Shown piece by piece: positions 36,820 to 46,004 of a stretch of 64,000 bases of DNA. A model generated the notes under the pieces. The model did not search any database. It worked only from the letters and a program-made list of their open reading frames with translations, and had not been told where the DNA came from. This DNA is from Streptomyces rugosispiralis. GTDB taxonomy: Bacteria; Actinomycetota; Actinomycetes; Streptomycetales; Streptomycetaceae. The stretch covers positions 1 to 64,000 of the forward strand of contig NZ_JANIAA010000007.1 in assembly GCF_024505145.1 (NCBI RefSeq), read 5' to 3'. The position numbers were made by a program, and so were the translations under genes. Numbering within the stretch: position 1 is the first letter of the stretch; every line of letters starts with the position of its first letter.

Positions 36820-38267
36820 CCCAGCGACGTCATCACGTGCTTGATGCGGGTGTAGTCCTCGAAGCCGTACGCGGACAGATCCTTGCCGTAGCCGGACTTC
36901 TTGAAGCCGCCGTGCGGCATCTCGGCGACCAGCGGGATGTGGGTGTTGATCCAGACGCAGCCGAAGTCCAGCGCCTTGGACATCCGCATCGCGCGGGCGT
37001 GGTCCTTGGTCCACACCGACGAGGCCAGCGCGTACTCCACGCCGTTCGCGTAGGAGATGGCCTGCGCCTCGTCCGAGAAGGTCTGTACGGTGATGACCGG
37101 CCCGAAGACCTCGTTCTGGATGATCTCGTCGTCCTGCTTGAGGCCGGAGACCACGGTGGGCGCGTAGAAGAAGCCCTTGTCGCCGACCCGGTGGCCGCCC
37201 GCCTCGACCTTGGCGTGCGCCGGGAGCCGGTCGATGAAGCCGGTGACCTGGGCCAGCTGGTTGGCGTTGTTCAACGGCCCGTACAGCACGTCCTCGTCGT
37301 CGGGCGCGCCGGTCTTGGTCTCGGCGGCGGCCTTGGCGAGCGCGCTCACGAACTCGTCGTGGATCGACTCGTGGACCAGCACCCGGGTGGCGGCCGTACA
37401 GTCCTGGCCCGCGTTGAAGAAGCCCGCGACCGAGATGTCCTCGACCGCCTTGGGGATGTCGGTGTCCTCGAAGACCACGACCGGGGCCTTGCCGCCGAGC
37501 TCCAGGTGCACCCGCTTGATGTCCTTCGAGGCGCTCTCGGCGACCTGCTTGCCGGCCCGCACCGAGCCGGTGATGGACGCCATGGCGGGCACGGAGTGCT
37601 CGACCATCAGCCGGCCGGTCTCGCGGTCGCCGCAGATCACGTTGAAGACGCCCTGCGGATGGCCCAGCTCCGCCAGCACCCCGCCGATGATCTCGGCGAA
37701 GAGCACGGTGGAGGCGGGCGTGGTGTCCGAGGGCTTGATGACGACCGTGTTGCCCGCCGCCAGCGCCGGGGCGAACTTCCATACGGCCATCATCATCGGG
37801 TAGTTCCACGGTGCGACCTGGGCGCACACCCCGACCGGCTCCCGCCGGATGATCGAGGTGAGCCCCTCCATGTACTCACCGGCCGAGCGGCCCTCCAGCA
37901 TCCGGGCCGCGCCCGCGAAGAAGCGGATCTGGTCGATCATCGGCGGGATCTCCTCGTCCCGCGTGAGACCGATCGGCTTGCCGGTGTTCTCGGACTCGGT
38001 GGCGATCAGCTCCTCCGCCCGCGCCTCGAAGGCGTCGGCGATCTTGAGCAGGGCCTTCTGCCGCTCGCCGGGCACCAGGTCGCGCCAGGCCGGGAAGGCG
38101 GCCTCGGCGGCGGCCATCGCCGCGTCCACGTCCGCGGCGCCCGACAGCGGCGCGGTGGCGTAGGGCTCGCCCGTGGCCGGGTTGACCACCTCCGTGGTCC
38201 GCCCGTCCGTGGCGTCCCGGAACTCTCCGTCGATGTAGTTGCGCAGACGACGCAGTTCGGTGGTCAC
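36816..38267 (-). CDS. Gamma-aminobutyraldehyde dehydrogenase (second copy)
   Basis: A 483-residue aldehyde dehydrogenase. The catalytic Cys290 is in NAGQDCTAATR and Glu256 in HLELGG. It shares the PWNYP, GQDCTAATR and MPHGG motifs with the enzyme at 30535 and is probably an isozyme for 4-aminobutanal or a related amino-aldehyde. The start is GTG at 38267, preceded by AGGAGGGG. It is divergent from an Lrp-family regulator followed by an aminotransferase, so the three probably form one regulated unit for diamine breakdown. Confidence 0.88.
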   Translation of the reverse strand: MTTELRRLRNYIDGEFRDATDGRTTEVVNPATGEPYATAPLSGAADVDAAMAAAEAAFPAWRDLVPGERQKALLKIADAFEARAEELIATESENTGKPIGLTRDEEIPPMIDQIRFFAGAARMLEGRSAGEYMEGLTSIIRREPVGVCAQVAPWNYPMMMAVWKFAPALAAGNTVVIKPSDTTPASTVLFAEIIGGVLAELGHPQGVFNVICGDRETGRLMVEHSVPAMASITGSVRAGKQVAESASKDIKRVHLELGGKAPVVVFEDTDIPKAVEDISVAGFFNAGQDCTAATRVLVHESIHDEFVSALAKAAAETKTGAPDDEDVLYGPLNNANQLAQVTGFIDRLPAHAKVEAGGHRVGDKGFFYAPTVVSGLKQDDEIIQNEVFGPVITVQTFSDEAQAISYANGVEYALASSVWTKDHARAMRMSKALDFGCVWINTHIPLVAEMPHGGFKKSGYGKDLSAYGFEDYTRIKHVMTSLG

Positions 38268-38436
38268 GTGCCACCCCTCCTGTCAGCTGTCCGATGGGTG
38301 AGACACCCACAGTAGTCGCCGGTGCTGCGTTTTCAACATACCCGCCACACCAGAACAACGGAATCAGTGTTTTTGAGGTCCGTACACGACGAATTTCATC
38401 GCAGAAGGGTTGCGACACGGGCGAGGCTCGTGCACA

Positions 38437-38919
38437 GTGAGGGTCGTGGCCACACCTGACAAGAACGGCACGCCGACCCTCGACTCCGTGTCCCTGGCGA
38501 TCATCGAGCAGCTCCAGGAGGACGGTCGTCGGCCGTACGCCGCCATCGGAAAGGCCGTCGGGCTCTCCGAGGCCGCCGTACGGCAGCGTGTGCAGAAGCT
38601 GCTCGACCAGGGCGTGATGCAAATCGTCGCCGTCACCGATCCTCTCACCGTGGGGTTCCGGCGTCAGGCGATGGTCGGCATCAACGTCGAGGGCGATCTC
38701 GACCCGGTCGCGGACGCGCTGACCGCCATGGACGAGGTCGAGTACGTGGTCGTCACCGCGGGCTCCTTCGATCTCCTGATCGAAATCGTCTGCGAGGACG
38801 ACGATCACCTCCTCGAAATGATCAACAAGCGGATCCGCACGCTGCCCGGTGTGCGCTCCACCGAGAGCTTCGTCTACCTCAAGCTCCGGAAGCAGACCTA
38901 TACCTGGGGAACGAGATAG
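38437..38919 (+). CDS. Lrp/AsnC-family regulator
   Basis: A 160-residue regulator. The N-terminal helix-turn-helix (about residues 15-60) contains RRPYAAIGKAVGLSEAAVRQRV; the C-terminal RAM domain binds an amino-acid-like effector and drives oligomerisation. The GTG at 38437 is preferred; a GTG three codons later is an alternative. It sits divergently from the aldehyde dehydrogenase, with its stop two bases before the aminotransferase start. It is likely to control both, possibly responding to a polyamine-derived amino acid. Confidence 0.88.
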   Translation: MRVVATPDKNGTPTLDSVSLAIIEQLQEDGRRPYAAIGKAVGLSEAAVRQRVQKLLDQGVMQIVAVTDPLTVGFRRQAMVGINVEGDLDPVADALTAMDEVEYVVVTAGSFDLLIEIVCEDDDHLLEMINKRIRTLPGVRSTESFVYLKLRKQTYTWGTR

Positions 38920-38921
38920 CA

Positions 38922-40283
38922 ATGAGCGCCGACCTCTCCAAGACGGCGTACGACCACCTGTGGATGCACTTCACCCGCATGTCGTCGTACGAGAACTCCC
39001 CCGTGCCGACGATCGTGCGCGGTGAGGGCACGTACATCTACGACGACAAGGGCAAGCGGTACATCGACGGCCTGGCCGGCCTGTTCGTGGTCAACGCGGG
39101 CCACGGCCGGGTCGAACTGGCGGAGACGGCCTACAAGCAGGCCCAGGAACTCGCCTTCTTCCCGGTGTGGAGCTACGCCCACCCCAAGGCCGTCGAGCTC
39201 GCCGAGCGGCTCGCGGGCTACGCGCCCGGCGACCTGAACAAGGTCTTCTTCACCACCGGCGGCGGCGAGGCCGTCGAGACCGCGTGGAAGCTGGCCAAGC
39301 AGTACTTCAAGCTCGTCGGCAAGCCCACCAAGCACAAGGTCATATCCCGGGCGGTGGCCTACCACGGCACCCCGCAGGGCGCCCTGTCGATCACCGGCCT
39401 GCCGGGGCTCAAGGCCCCCTTCGAACCGCTGGTCCCCGGCGCCCACAAGGTTCCCAACACCAACATCTACCGCGCCCCGATCTTCGGTGACGACCCCGAG
39501 GCGTTCGGCCGCTGGGCCGCCGACCAGATCGAACAGCAGATCCTCTTCGAGGGCGCGGACACCGTGGCCGCGGTCTTCCTCGAGCCGGTGCAGAACGCGG
39601 GCGGCTGCTTCCCGCCGCCGCCCGGGTACTTCCAGCGGGTCCGCGAGATCTGCGACCGCCATGATGTGCTGCTCGTCTCGGACGAGGTCATCTGCGCCTT
39701 CGGGCGGCTGGGCACGATGTTCGCCTGCGACAAGTTCGGCTACGTCCCGGACATGATCACCTGCGCCAAGGGGATGACCTCCGGCTACTCCCCGATCGGC
39801 GCGTGCATCGTCTCCGACCGGCTCGCCGAGCCCTTCTACGAGGGCGACAACACCTTCCTCCACGGCTACACCTTCGGCGGTCACCCGGTCTCGTCCGCCG
39901 TGGCCCTGGCCAACTTCGACATCTTCGAACGCGAGGGACTCAACCAGCATGTGCTGGACAACGAGACCGCGTTCCGCTCCACGCTGGAGCGGCTGCACGA
40001 TCTGCCGATCGTCGGCGATGTCCGGGGGAATGGTTTCTTCTACGGCATCGAGCTGGTGAAGGACAAGGCCACCAAGGAGTCCTTCGACGAGGAGGAGACC
40101 GAGCGGATCCTCTACGGCTTCCTCTCCAAGGCGCTGTTCGAGAACGGGCTGTACTGCCGCGCCGACGACCGCGGCGACCCGGTCGTCCAGCTGGCCCCGC
40201 CGCTGATCGCCGACCAGACGGTGTTCGACGAGATCGAGCAGGTGCTGCGGACGGTGCTGACGGAGGCGTGGACCAAGCTCTGA
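38922..40283 (+). CDS. Class III aminotransferase, diamine/omega-amino acid:pyruvate type
   Basis: A 453-residue PLP enzyme. The Schiff-base lysine is Lys283 (TCAKGMTSGY) and the PLP aspartate Asp254 (VSDEVICAFG). The YDHLWMHFT start and LFVVNAGHGR segment resemble putrescine:pyruvate (SpuC-type) and omega-amino acid:pyruvate aminotransferases. Its partner aldehyde dehydrogenase would oxidise the resulting 4-aminobutanal. The ATG follows the Lrp stop by two bases; GGGGAACGAG lies just upstream. Confidence 0.88.
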   Translation: MSADLSKTAYDHLWMHFTRMSSYENSPVPTIVRGEGTYIYDDKGKRYIDGLAGLFVVNAGHGRVELAETAYKQAQELAFFPVWSYAHPKAVELAERLAGYAPGDLNKVFFTTGGGEAVETAWKLAKQYFKLVGKPTKHKVISRAVAYHGTPQGALSITGLPGLKAPFEPLVPGAHKVPNTNIYRAPIFGDDPEAFGRWAADQIEQQILFEGADTVAAVFLEPVQNAGGCFPPPPGYFQRVREICDRHDVLLVSDEVICAFGRLGTMFACDKFGYVPDMITCAKGMTSGYSPIGACIVSDRLAEPFYEGDNTFLHGYTFGGHPVSSAVALANFDIFEREGLNQHVLDNETAFRSTLERLHDLPIVGDVRGNGFFYGIELVKDKATKESFDEEETERILYGFLSKALFENGLYCRADDRGDPVVQLAPPLIADQTVFDEIEQVLRTVLTEAWTKL

Positions 40284-40302
40284 GGCTGACGCCCGCGGCT
40301 CA

Positions 40303-40356
40303 GCGGATGTCTGCGGCTCAGCCGACATCCGCAGCTCAGCCGACATCCGCAGCTCA
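40303..40356. terminator. Hairpin with 18-bp direct duplication
   Basis: GCGGATGTC (40303-40311) pairs with GACATCCGC (40324-40332). The right-hand part, GCCGACATCCGCAGCTCA, is duplicated exactly at 40321-40338 and 40339-40356, giving the left arm two alternative partners. It lies between the convergent aminotransferase and PucR genes. Confidence 0.55.
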
Positions 40357-40368
40357 AGCCCTCGCGTT

Positions 40369-42396
40369 TCACGCCCACTTGAGGGCGAACCACAACTCCA
40401 TACGGACGTCCGCGTCGCCCAGGTCCACATCCAGCAGGGCCCCGGCGCGGGCGATCCGCTGACGGACCGTATTGCGGTGGACCTCCAGTGCCACCGCGGT
40501 ACGGTCCCAGCTGCCGTGCAGCGACAGCCAGACGCGCAGCGTCTCCAGCAGCGCCGGCGCGCCCTCGAGCGGCGCGAGCAGGGCCCGGCCGTGCGCCCCC
40601 GCCTCGGCCGGGTCCACCAGCGAGCCGACCCCGCCGCCGCCGGCCGGGCCGCCCCGCACCAGCGGCACCCGCTCGGCGACGGCCCGCCGCAGCGCACGGG
40701 CGGCGTCGGCGCCACCGCGCGTCAGGTCCGCGGCCGGTACCGGCGCCCCGACGCCCAGGGTCCAGCCGGGCTGCGCCCGTACCTCCCCCTCGCCGGGGAC
40801 GAGGGCGCTCAGCGCGTCCCCGTCGAGGTCGACCAGCGGTGTCCCGAGCCCGGCCGCGAGCGCCGCCGTGGCCAGCAGCCCGTCGTCCCGCCCGCGGCCG
40901 CGCCGCCGCCCGCGCACCACGGTCCACAACCCGCCATCCTCCGTCGGCTCGGGGGACGCCCCCGGGTGTCCGGGCTGCCCTGGCACCCCCGGCTGCCCCG
41001 ACTGGCCTGACGTCCCCGGGTGTCCTGGCGCCCCGGGCTGTCCCGGCTGACCCGGCTGCCTCGGGTGTCCCGGGTGTCCCGGGTGTCCTGGCGCCCCCGA
41101 CTGGCCCGGGTGTCCCGACTGGCCGGACGTCCCCGACTGTCGCGACCGGCCCGCCTGGCCTGGCGTTCCTGGCGTCCCCGGCTGGCCCGTCTGTCCGGGC
41201 TGCCCCGGCGTCCCCGGGTACCCCAGCTGCTCCGGCGCCCCTGACTGTCCCGACTGTCCCGACTGCCCCCGCGTCCCCGACTGCCCCCGCGTCCCCGACT
41301 GGCCCAACTGCCCCGGTGTCCCCGGGTGTCCGGACTGCCCCCTCGTCCCCGACTGCCCCGGCGTCACCGGCTGTCCGAACCCCCGCGCCCCCGACCGGCC
41401 TGACTGCCCTGGCGTCACCGGCTGCCCCGACTGCCCCGGCGAGGGGCTCAGCAGCCCCGCCACCCGCGCCGGTTCGGCGCCGAGCATCAGCCGCACCAGG
41501 GCCGATGTGCGCTCGGCCTCGGCCCCGACCACCCGCCGGGCCGTCAGCAGTGACAGCAGCACCACGGCCACCCCCACGATCGCCCCGTCCGCCCCGTCCC
41601 GCCGGGGCGCGCAGACGCCGAGCGCGAGCCGGTCCTCCGGCCCCGCCGGGCCGCCCAGTCCATACGCGGTCAGCAGCAGCTCCTCCCCGGCCGCGCCGGT
41701 CGCCCTGCCCGCCGCCGAGGACGGGCCCGAGCGCAGCCGCGCCGCGAGCGCGCCGAGCGCCCTACGGGCCTCGCGCGGCGGCCGCGTCCCGGCGGCCGCC
41801 AGCTCCGCACCGTCCGGGGCGTCGTCCGGGCCGGTCGGGCCGGTCGGGCCGTAGAGCACCGTCCAGGCCCCGAGGTGCTGGCTGAGCTGCCGCAGCACGG
41901 CCGGTACGGGGTGCGGGCGCGCCGCGGCGGTCGCCAGCGACTGCTGTGCCTCGGTAAGGCTCCGCAGCTCATGGTGGCGGCGCTCGGCCATCGCGTCCCA
42001 TACGGCGCTCGCCACGGCCGTGAAGGTCGTCCGCCGGGGCACCTCCACCAGCGGCAGCCCGTGCCGGTCGCACGCCTCGGCCAGCGCGCGGGGCACCGTG
42101 TCGTGCACCGGCGCGATGCCGAAGCCGAGCGCCGACGCGCCCGCCTGGACCGTACGGGCCACATAGCGGTCCCAGTAGGTGCCGGCGCCCGCCGCCTCCG
42201 GACAGTGCACCCCCGCGCTGAGCAGCAGCTCTCCGCCCAGCAAATACGGGACGGGGTCCTCCATCTCGCTGGTGTGGACGAAGTACACGGGCGTGTCCGT
42301 CGAGCGCCCGCCCGCGACCTGCCGCAATCCCAGGGCGGGGTGGCGAAGGAGGGTGGAGAGCGGGACGGGGGCCGTCGGGGGGACGCGGTCGTTCAT
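40369..42396 (-). CDS. PucR-family regulator with collagen-like Gly-X-Y insert
   Basis: A 675-residue regulator. The N-terminal PucR domain (about residues 10-130) contains FVHTSEMEDPVPYLLGGELLL. A middle domain follows to about residue 315. Then comes a collagen-like Gly-X-Y tract (about residues 321-479). The C-terminal HTH_30 domain is seen at SWDRTAVALEVHRNTVRQR. The typical PucR protein is 500-550 residues and lacks the tract. It is divergent from the sodium:solute symporter and convergent with the aminotransferase, so amine uptake and breakdown is its probable target. The ATG at 42396 has a GAGG upstream. Confidence 0.87.
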   Translation of the reverse strand: MNDRVPPTAPVPLSTLLRHPALGLRQVAGGRSTDTPVYFVHTSEMEDPVPYLLGGELLLSAGVHCPEAAGAGTYWDRYVARTVQAGASALGFGIAPVHDTVPRALAEACDRHGLPLVEVPRRTTFTAVASAVWDAMAERRHHELRSLTEAQQSLATAAARPHPVPAVLRQLSQHLGAWTVLYGPTGPTGPDDAPDGAELAAAGTRPPREARRALGALAARLRSGPSSAAGRATGAAGEELLLTAYGLGGPAGPEDRLALGVCAPRRDGADGAIVGVAVVLLSLLTARRVVGAEAERTSALVRLMLGAEPARVAGLLSPSPGQSGQPVTPGQSGRSGARGFGQPVTPGQSGTRGQSGHPGTPGQLGQSGTRGQSGTRGQSGQSGQSGAPEQLGYPGTPGQPGQTGQPGTPGTPGQAGRSRQSGTSGQSGHPGQSGAPGHPGHPGHPRQPGQPGQPGAPGHPGTSGQSGQPGVPGQPGHPGASPEPTEDGGLWTVVRGRRRGRGRDDGLLATAALAAGLGTPLVDLDGDALSALVPGEGEVRAQPGWTLGVGAPVPAADLTRGGADAARALRRAVAERVPLVRGGPAGGGGVGSLVDPAEAGAHGRALLAPLEGAPALLETLRVWLSLHGSWDRTAVALEVHRNTVRQRIARAGALLDVDLGDADVRMELWFALKWA
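40960..41436 (-). repeat. Gly-X-Y collagen-like coding repeat
   Basis: About 50 successive 9-bp triplet units encode mostly GQS, GQP, GHP, GTP, GAP and GTR. There are only a few breaks in the Gly register, near residues GYPGTPG and RSRQSG. The DNA is a degenerate 9-bp/18-bp tandem repeat of the type CCCGGCTGTCCC. Confidence 0.9.
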
Positions 42397-42630
42397 CACG
42401 GCGGGCCTCGCGAGGGGATGGTTCGTACATCCCGGGGATCGGGAGTGGAGGAAACGTACACTTCCCGGACGCTTCGGCGGCACCTAGGGTCTCCGTCACT
42501 CCCCACATTCCCCCTCCCACCGGGGCTCGATCCCCGCGGATCGCCGGACCTCCCCGATCCCGTGCGTCCCCGCCCGACGTCCCGACCTCCCGACCGCCAG
42601 CCGACCCCCGCCGGACCGAGGAGCACCGCC

Positions 42631-44106
42631 ATGACCGCTGTCGACTACACCGTGATCGTCGTCTATCTCGCGGGCATGCTCGCGCTCGGCTGGTGGGGGA
42701 TGCGCCGCACCAGCTCCACCAGCGACTTCCTGGTCGCGGGGCGGCGGCTGGGGCCGCTGATGTATTCCGGGACGATGGCCGCGATCGTGCTCGGCGGCGC
42801 GTCCACCATCGGTGGCGTCGGGCTCGGCTATCAGTACGGGCTCTCCGGCGCCTGGATGGTCATCACCATCGGCCTCGGGCTGCTGGCGCTGTCGGTCTTC
42901 TTCTCGGCGCGCATCGCCCGGCTCAAGGTCTACACCGTCAGCCAGATGCTGGACCTGCGCTACGGCGGCTCCTCCGGGCTGATATCCGGCATCGTGATGT
43001 GGGCCTACACCCTGATGCTCGCGGTCACCTCGACCATCGCCTACGCCACCATCTTCGACGTGATCTTCGGGCTGGACCGAGTCGTCGCCATCGTGCTCGG
43101 CGGGGCGATCGTGGTCTGTTACTCGACGCTCGGCGGCATGTGGTCGATCACCCTCACCGACATGGTGCAGTTCGTGGTCAAGACGGTGGGCGTGCTGCTC
43201 CTGCTGCTGCCGATCGCGGTGGTGAAGGCGGGCGGCTTCGACGCGATGAAGTCCGAACTCCCCCACGGCTACTTCTCCCCCATGGGCATCGGCGGCCAGA
43301 CCGTCTTCACCTACGTGCTCATCTACTCCTTCGGCATGCTGATCGGCCAGGACATCTGGCAGCGGGTCTTCACCGCCCGCGACGACCGGGTCGCCCGCCG
43401 CGGCGGCACCGCGGCCGGTACCTACTGCCTGGCCTACGCGGTCGCGGGCGCGATCATCGGCACGGCGGCCAGGGTGCTGTACCCCAAGCTGGGCGCCCCG
43501 GACGACGCGTTCGCCACCATCGTCAAGGACGCCCTCCCGGTGGGTGTGAAGGGGCTGGTGCTGGCCGCCGCGCTGTCCGCGGTGATGTCCACCTCCTCGG
43601 GTGCGCTGATCGCCTGCGCGACGGTGGCCAACAACGACATCTGGGCCCGGCTGCGCGGCCGTCCGCTCCGTACGGCCGGCGCCTCCCATGACGAGGTCGG
43701 CGGCAACCGCGTCTTCATCCTCGTCATGGGCGTCGCCGTGATCGGCATCGCCGTGGTGCTCAACGATGTCGTCGAGGCGCTGACCGTCGCCTACAACATG
43801 CTGGTCGGCGGGTTGCTGATGCCGATCCTGGGCGGGCTGCTGTGGAAGCGCGGCACGGGCGCGGGCGCATTGGCCTCGGTCGGTGTCGGCGGCCTCACGG
43901 TCATCGCGCTGATGGGGTGGAAGGGCATCCTCGCCAACGAGCCCATCTACTTCGGGCTGCTGGCCTCGCTGGTGGCGTACGTGGCGGTCAGCCTCGCCAC
44001 CAAGCCGACCGACGCGGCGATCCTGGACGCCTGGCGGCGACGGCTGGCCGGTGAGCCCGCCGCCACCGCCTCCGAGACCACCAGTCCGGCCACCGCAAGC
44101 GCCTGA
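42631..44106 (+). CDS. Sodium:solute symporter family permease
   Basis: A 491-residue inner-membrane transporter with about 12-13 predicted helices. Family-typical segments include DFLVAGRRLGPLMYSGTMAA, GGASTIGGVGLGYQYG and SAVMSTSSGALIACATVANNDI. SSS proteins use the sodium gradient to import amino acids, sugars, urea or polyamines. The context (a divergent PucR regulator and nearby diamine enzymes) suggests an amine or amino acid; this is inference. The ATG at 42631 has GAGGAG seven bases upstream. A ThDP enzyme gene follows after 53 bp. Confidence 0.88.
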   Translation: MTAVDYTVIVVYLAGMLALGWWGMRRTSSTSDFLVAGRRLGPLMYSGTMAAIVLGGASTIGGVGLGYQYGLSGAWMVITIGLGLLALSVFFSARIARLKVYTVSQMLDLRYGGSSGLISGIVMWAYTLMLAVTSTIAYATIFDVIFGLDRVVAIVLGGAIVVCYSTLGGMWSITLTDMVQFVVKTVGVLLLLLPIAVVKAGGFDAMKSELPHGYFSPMGIGGQTVFTYVLIYSFGMLIGQDIWQRVFTARDDRVARRGGTAAGTYCLAYAVAGAIIGTAARVLYPKLGAPDDAFATIVKDALPVGVKGLVLAAALSAVMSTSSGALIACATVANNDIWARLRGRPLRTAGASHDEVGGNRVFILVMGVAVIGIAVVLNDVVEALTVAYNMLVGGLLMPILGGLLWKRGTGAGALASVGVGGLTVIALMGWKGILANEPIYFGLLASLVAYVAVSLATKPTDAAILDAWRRRLAGEPAATASETTSPATASA

Positions 44107-44159
44107 CACCACATCACGCTCGCTCTCTTCGATACACATCGTCAGAAAGGCACCAATCC

Positions 44160-45863
44160 ATGCCCACCGCACAGCGTGCGCGTCACGGCGGCGATCTCGT
44201 CGTGGAGTCCCTCACCGCGCTCGGGGCGAGCACCGTGTTCGGGCTTCCCGGGCAGCACGCTCTCGGGGCGTTCGACGCGCTGCGGCGGTCCGGGCTCAGC
44301 TACGTGGGGCTGCGGGTGGAGAACAACGCCGGGTTCGCCGCCGACGCCTTCGCGCGTGTCACCGGCACGGTGGCGCCACTGCTGGTCTCCACCGGGCCGG
44401 GGGCGCTGATGACGCTCGCCGCGCTGCAGGAGTCGGCGGCGGCATCCGCACCCGTCCTGGCCATCGGCAGCCAGGTGCCGACGGCGGGGCTGGGCGGCGG
44501 GCGCAAGGGCTATCTCCATGAACTCGTCGACCAGAAGGCGTCGTTCCGCGACGTCGTGAAGTCCGTCCACACGGTCCGTACGGCCTCCCAGATCCCCTCC
44601 GCGGTCGCCGCCGCCTGGGCGTCCGCGCTGGAGGCGCCCGCCGGGCCGGTGTGGCTGGAGATCCCGCAGGACGTGCTGCTCGCACCGGTCTCCGTACCGC
44701 CGGTGACCTCCCTGCGGGCCGAGCCCCGGCCGCTGCCGCCCCGGTCCGAGCTGACGGCGGAGGCCGCCAGGCTGCTCAACGCCGCCGAGCGTCCGGTGAT
44801 CCTGGCCGGGGGCGGAGTGGTGCGCGCCGGGGCGGGGCAGGAGCTGCGGGCGCTGGCCGAGGCGCTGGACGCGCCCGTGGCGACGACCTTCGGCGGCAAG
44901 GGCGCGTTTCCGTGGGATCATCCGCTCTCGCTCCAGTCCTGGCTGGAGGACGCGCACACCACCGAGTTCCTGGAGGACGCCGATGTCCTGCTGGTCGTCG
45001 GCTCCGGACTCGGTGAACTCTCCTCCAACTACCACACGTTCCGCCCGCGCGGCCGCCTCGTCCAGATCGAGGCCGACCTCGGCAAGCTGGAGTCCAACCA
45101 CCCGGCGCTCGGCATCCACGCCGACGCACGTGAGGCGCTGACCGCGCTCGCCGAGGCCGTCACGCCCCGCCCGCCGGGCACGGCGGCCAAGGCCGCGGCC
45201 GGGCTGCTCACCCAGGTGCGGGAGCGGATCGACGCACAGGGCCTGGAGCTGGAGCGGCGGGTGCTGGCCGCGGTGCGGAACGCGCTGCCCGACGACTCCC
45301 CCAGCTTCTGGGACATGACGATCCTCGCCTACTGGGCCTGGTCCGCCTTCGATCCGCGTGCGGGCGCCCTGCACTCGGCGCAGGGCGCGGGCGGCCTCGG
45401 CTACGGCTTCCCGGCCGCCCTCGGGGCCGCCGCCGCGGACCGCGGCCGGCCGGTGCTGGCCGTGTCGGGCGACGGCGGCGCCATGTACTCGATCGCCGAA
45501 CTCGCGACCGCTCATCAGTACCAACTCCCTGTCACCTGGCTGATCGTGGACGACGGCGGCTACGGCATCCTGCGCGAGTACATGACGGACACGTTCGGCG
45601 AGGCGACCGCCACCGAACTGTCCCGCCCGGACTTCGCCGCGCTGGCCGAGTCCTTCGGCGTACCGGCGGTCCGTACCACACCCGAGCGGCTGCACGCGGA
45701 CCTCGCCGACGCCCTAGCGGCCCCCGGGCCGTCGGTCGTGGTACTGCCCGCGCTGCTGCGGATGTTCGCGCCCACCCATCTCGACCGGCTCGCCGACGGC
45801 GGCCCCGATGACGGCCCCGGTCCCGATCGGCCGTGCTCGCAGCCCGGCCCCGATCAGGGCTGA
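44160..45863 (+). CDS. Thiamine diphosphate-dependent enzyme (acetolactate synthase/decarboxylase-like)
   Basis: A 567-residue protein with the three-domain ThDP fold. The cofactor-activating glutamate is predicted at Glu54 (VENNAGFAADAF). The cofactor-binding motif starts GDG at residues 437-439 and ends VDDGGYG about 27 residues later, where most relatives have Asn-Asn. It resembles acetolactate synthase large subunits, but there is no small subunit gene. It is probably a 2-oxoacid decarboxylase or lyase acting in the same catabolic unit as the symporter upstream. The start at 44160 has AGAAAGG nine bases before it. The Pro/Gly-rich tail of about 20 residues looks dispensable. Confidence 0.82.
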   Translation: MPTAQRARHGGDLVVESLTALGASTVFGLPGQHALGAFDALRRSGLSYVGLRVENNAGFAADAFARVTGTVAPLLVSTGPGALMTLAALQESAAASAPVLAIGSQVPTAGLGGGRKGYLHELVDQKASFRDVVKSVHTVRTASQIPSAVAAAWASALEAPAGPVWLEIPQDVLLAPVSVPPVTSLRAEPRPLPPRSELTAEAARLLNAAERPVILAGGGVVRAGAGQELRALAEALDAPVATTFGGKGAFPWDHPLSLQSWLEDAHTTEFLEDADVLLVVGSGLGELSSNYHTFRPRGRLVQIEADLGKLESNHPALGIHADAREALTALAEAVTPRPPGTAAKAAAGLLTQVRERIDAQGLELERRVLAAVRNALPDDSPSFWDMTILAYWAWSAFDPRAGALHSAQGAGGLGYGFPAALGAAAADRGRPVLAVSGDGGAMYSIAELATAHQYQLPVTWLIVDDGGYGILREYMTDTFGEATATELSRPDFAALAESFGVPAVRTTPERLHADLADALAAPGPSVVVLPALLRMFAPTHLDRLADGGPDDGPGPDRPCSQPGPDQG

Positions 45864-45874
45864 TCGGAGGAAAT

Positions 45875-45910
45875 GGGGGCCACCCGCGCCGAGCCTGGGC
45901 GCGGGCCCCC
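45875..45910 (+). terminator. Terminator after the ThDP enzyme gene
   Basis: GGGGGC-CA-CCCGCGCC (45875-45890) pairs with GGGCGCGGGCCCCC (45897-45910), leaving a small bulge, 11 bp after the stop. Confidence 0.65.
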
Positions 45911-46004
45911 ACCCGAGTCCTTACCGTGCCAGTGACCCATTGGCTCCGTGCTCGTTCACCCAACCCGGGAATGAGACGATCGCAGGTAAGGCGAGGTGCT
46001 CGGG

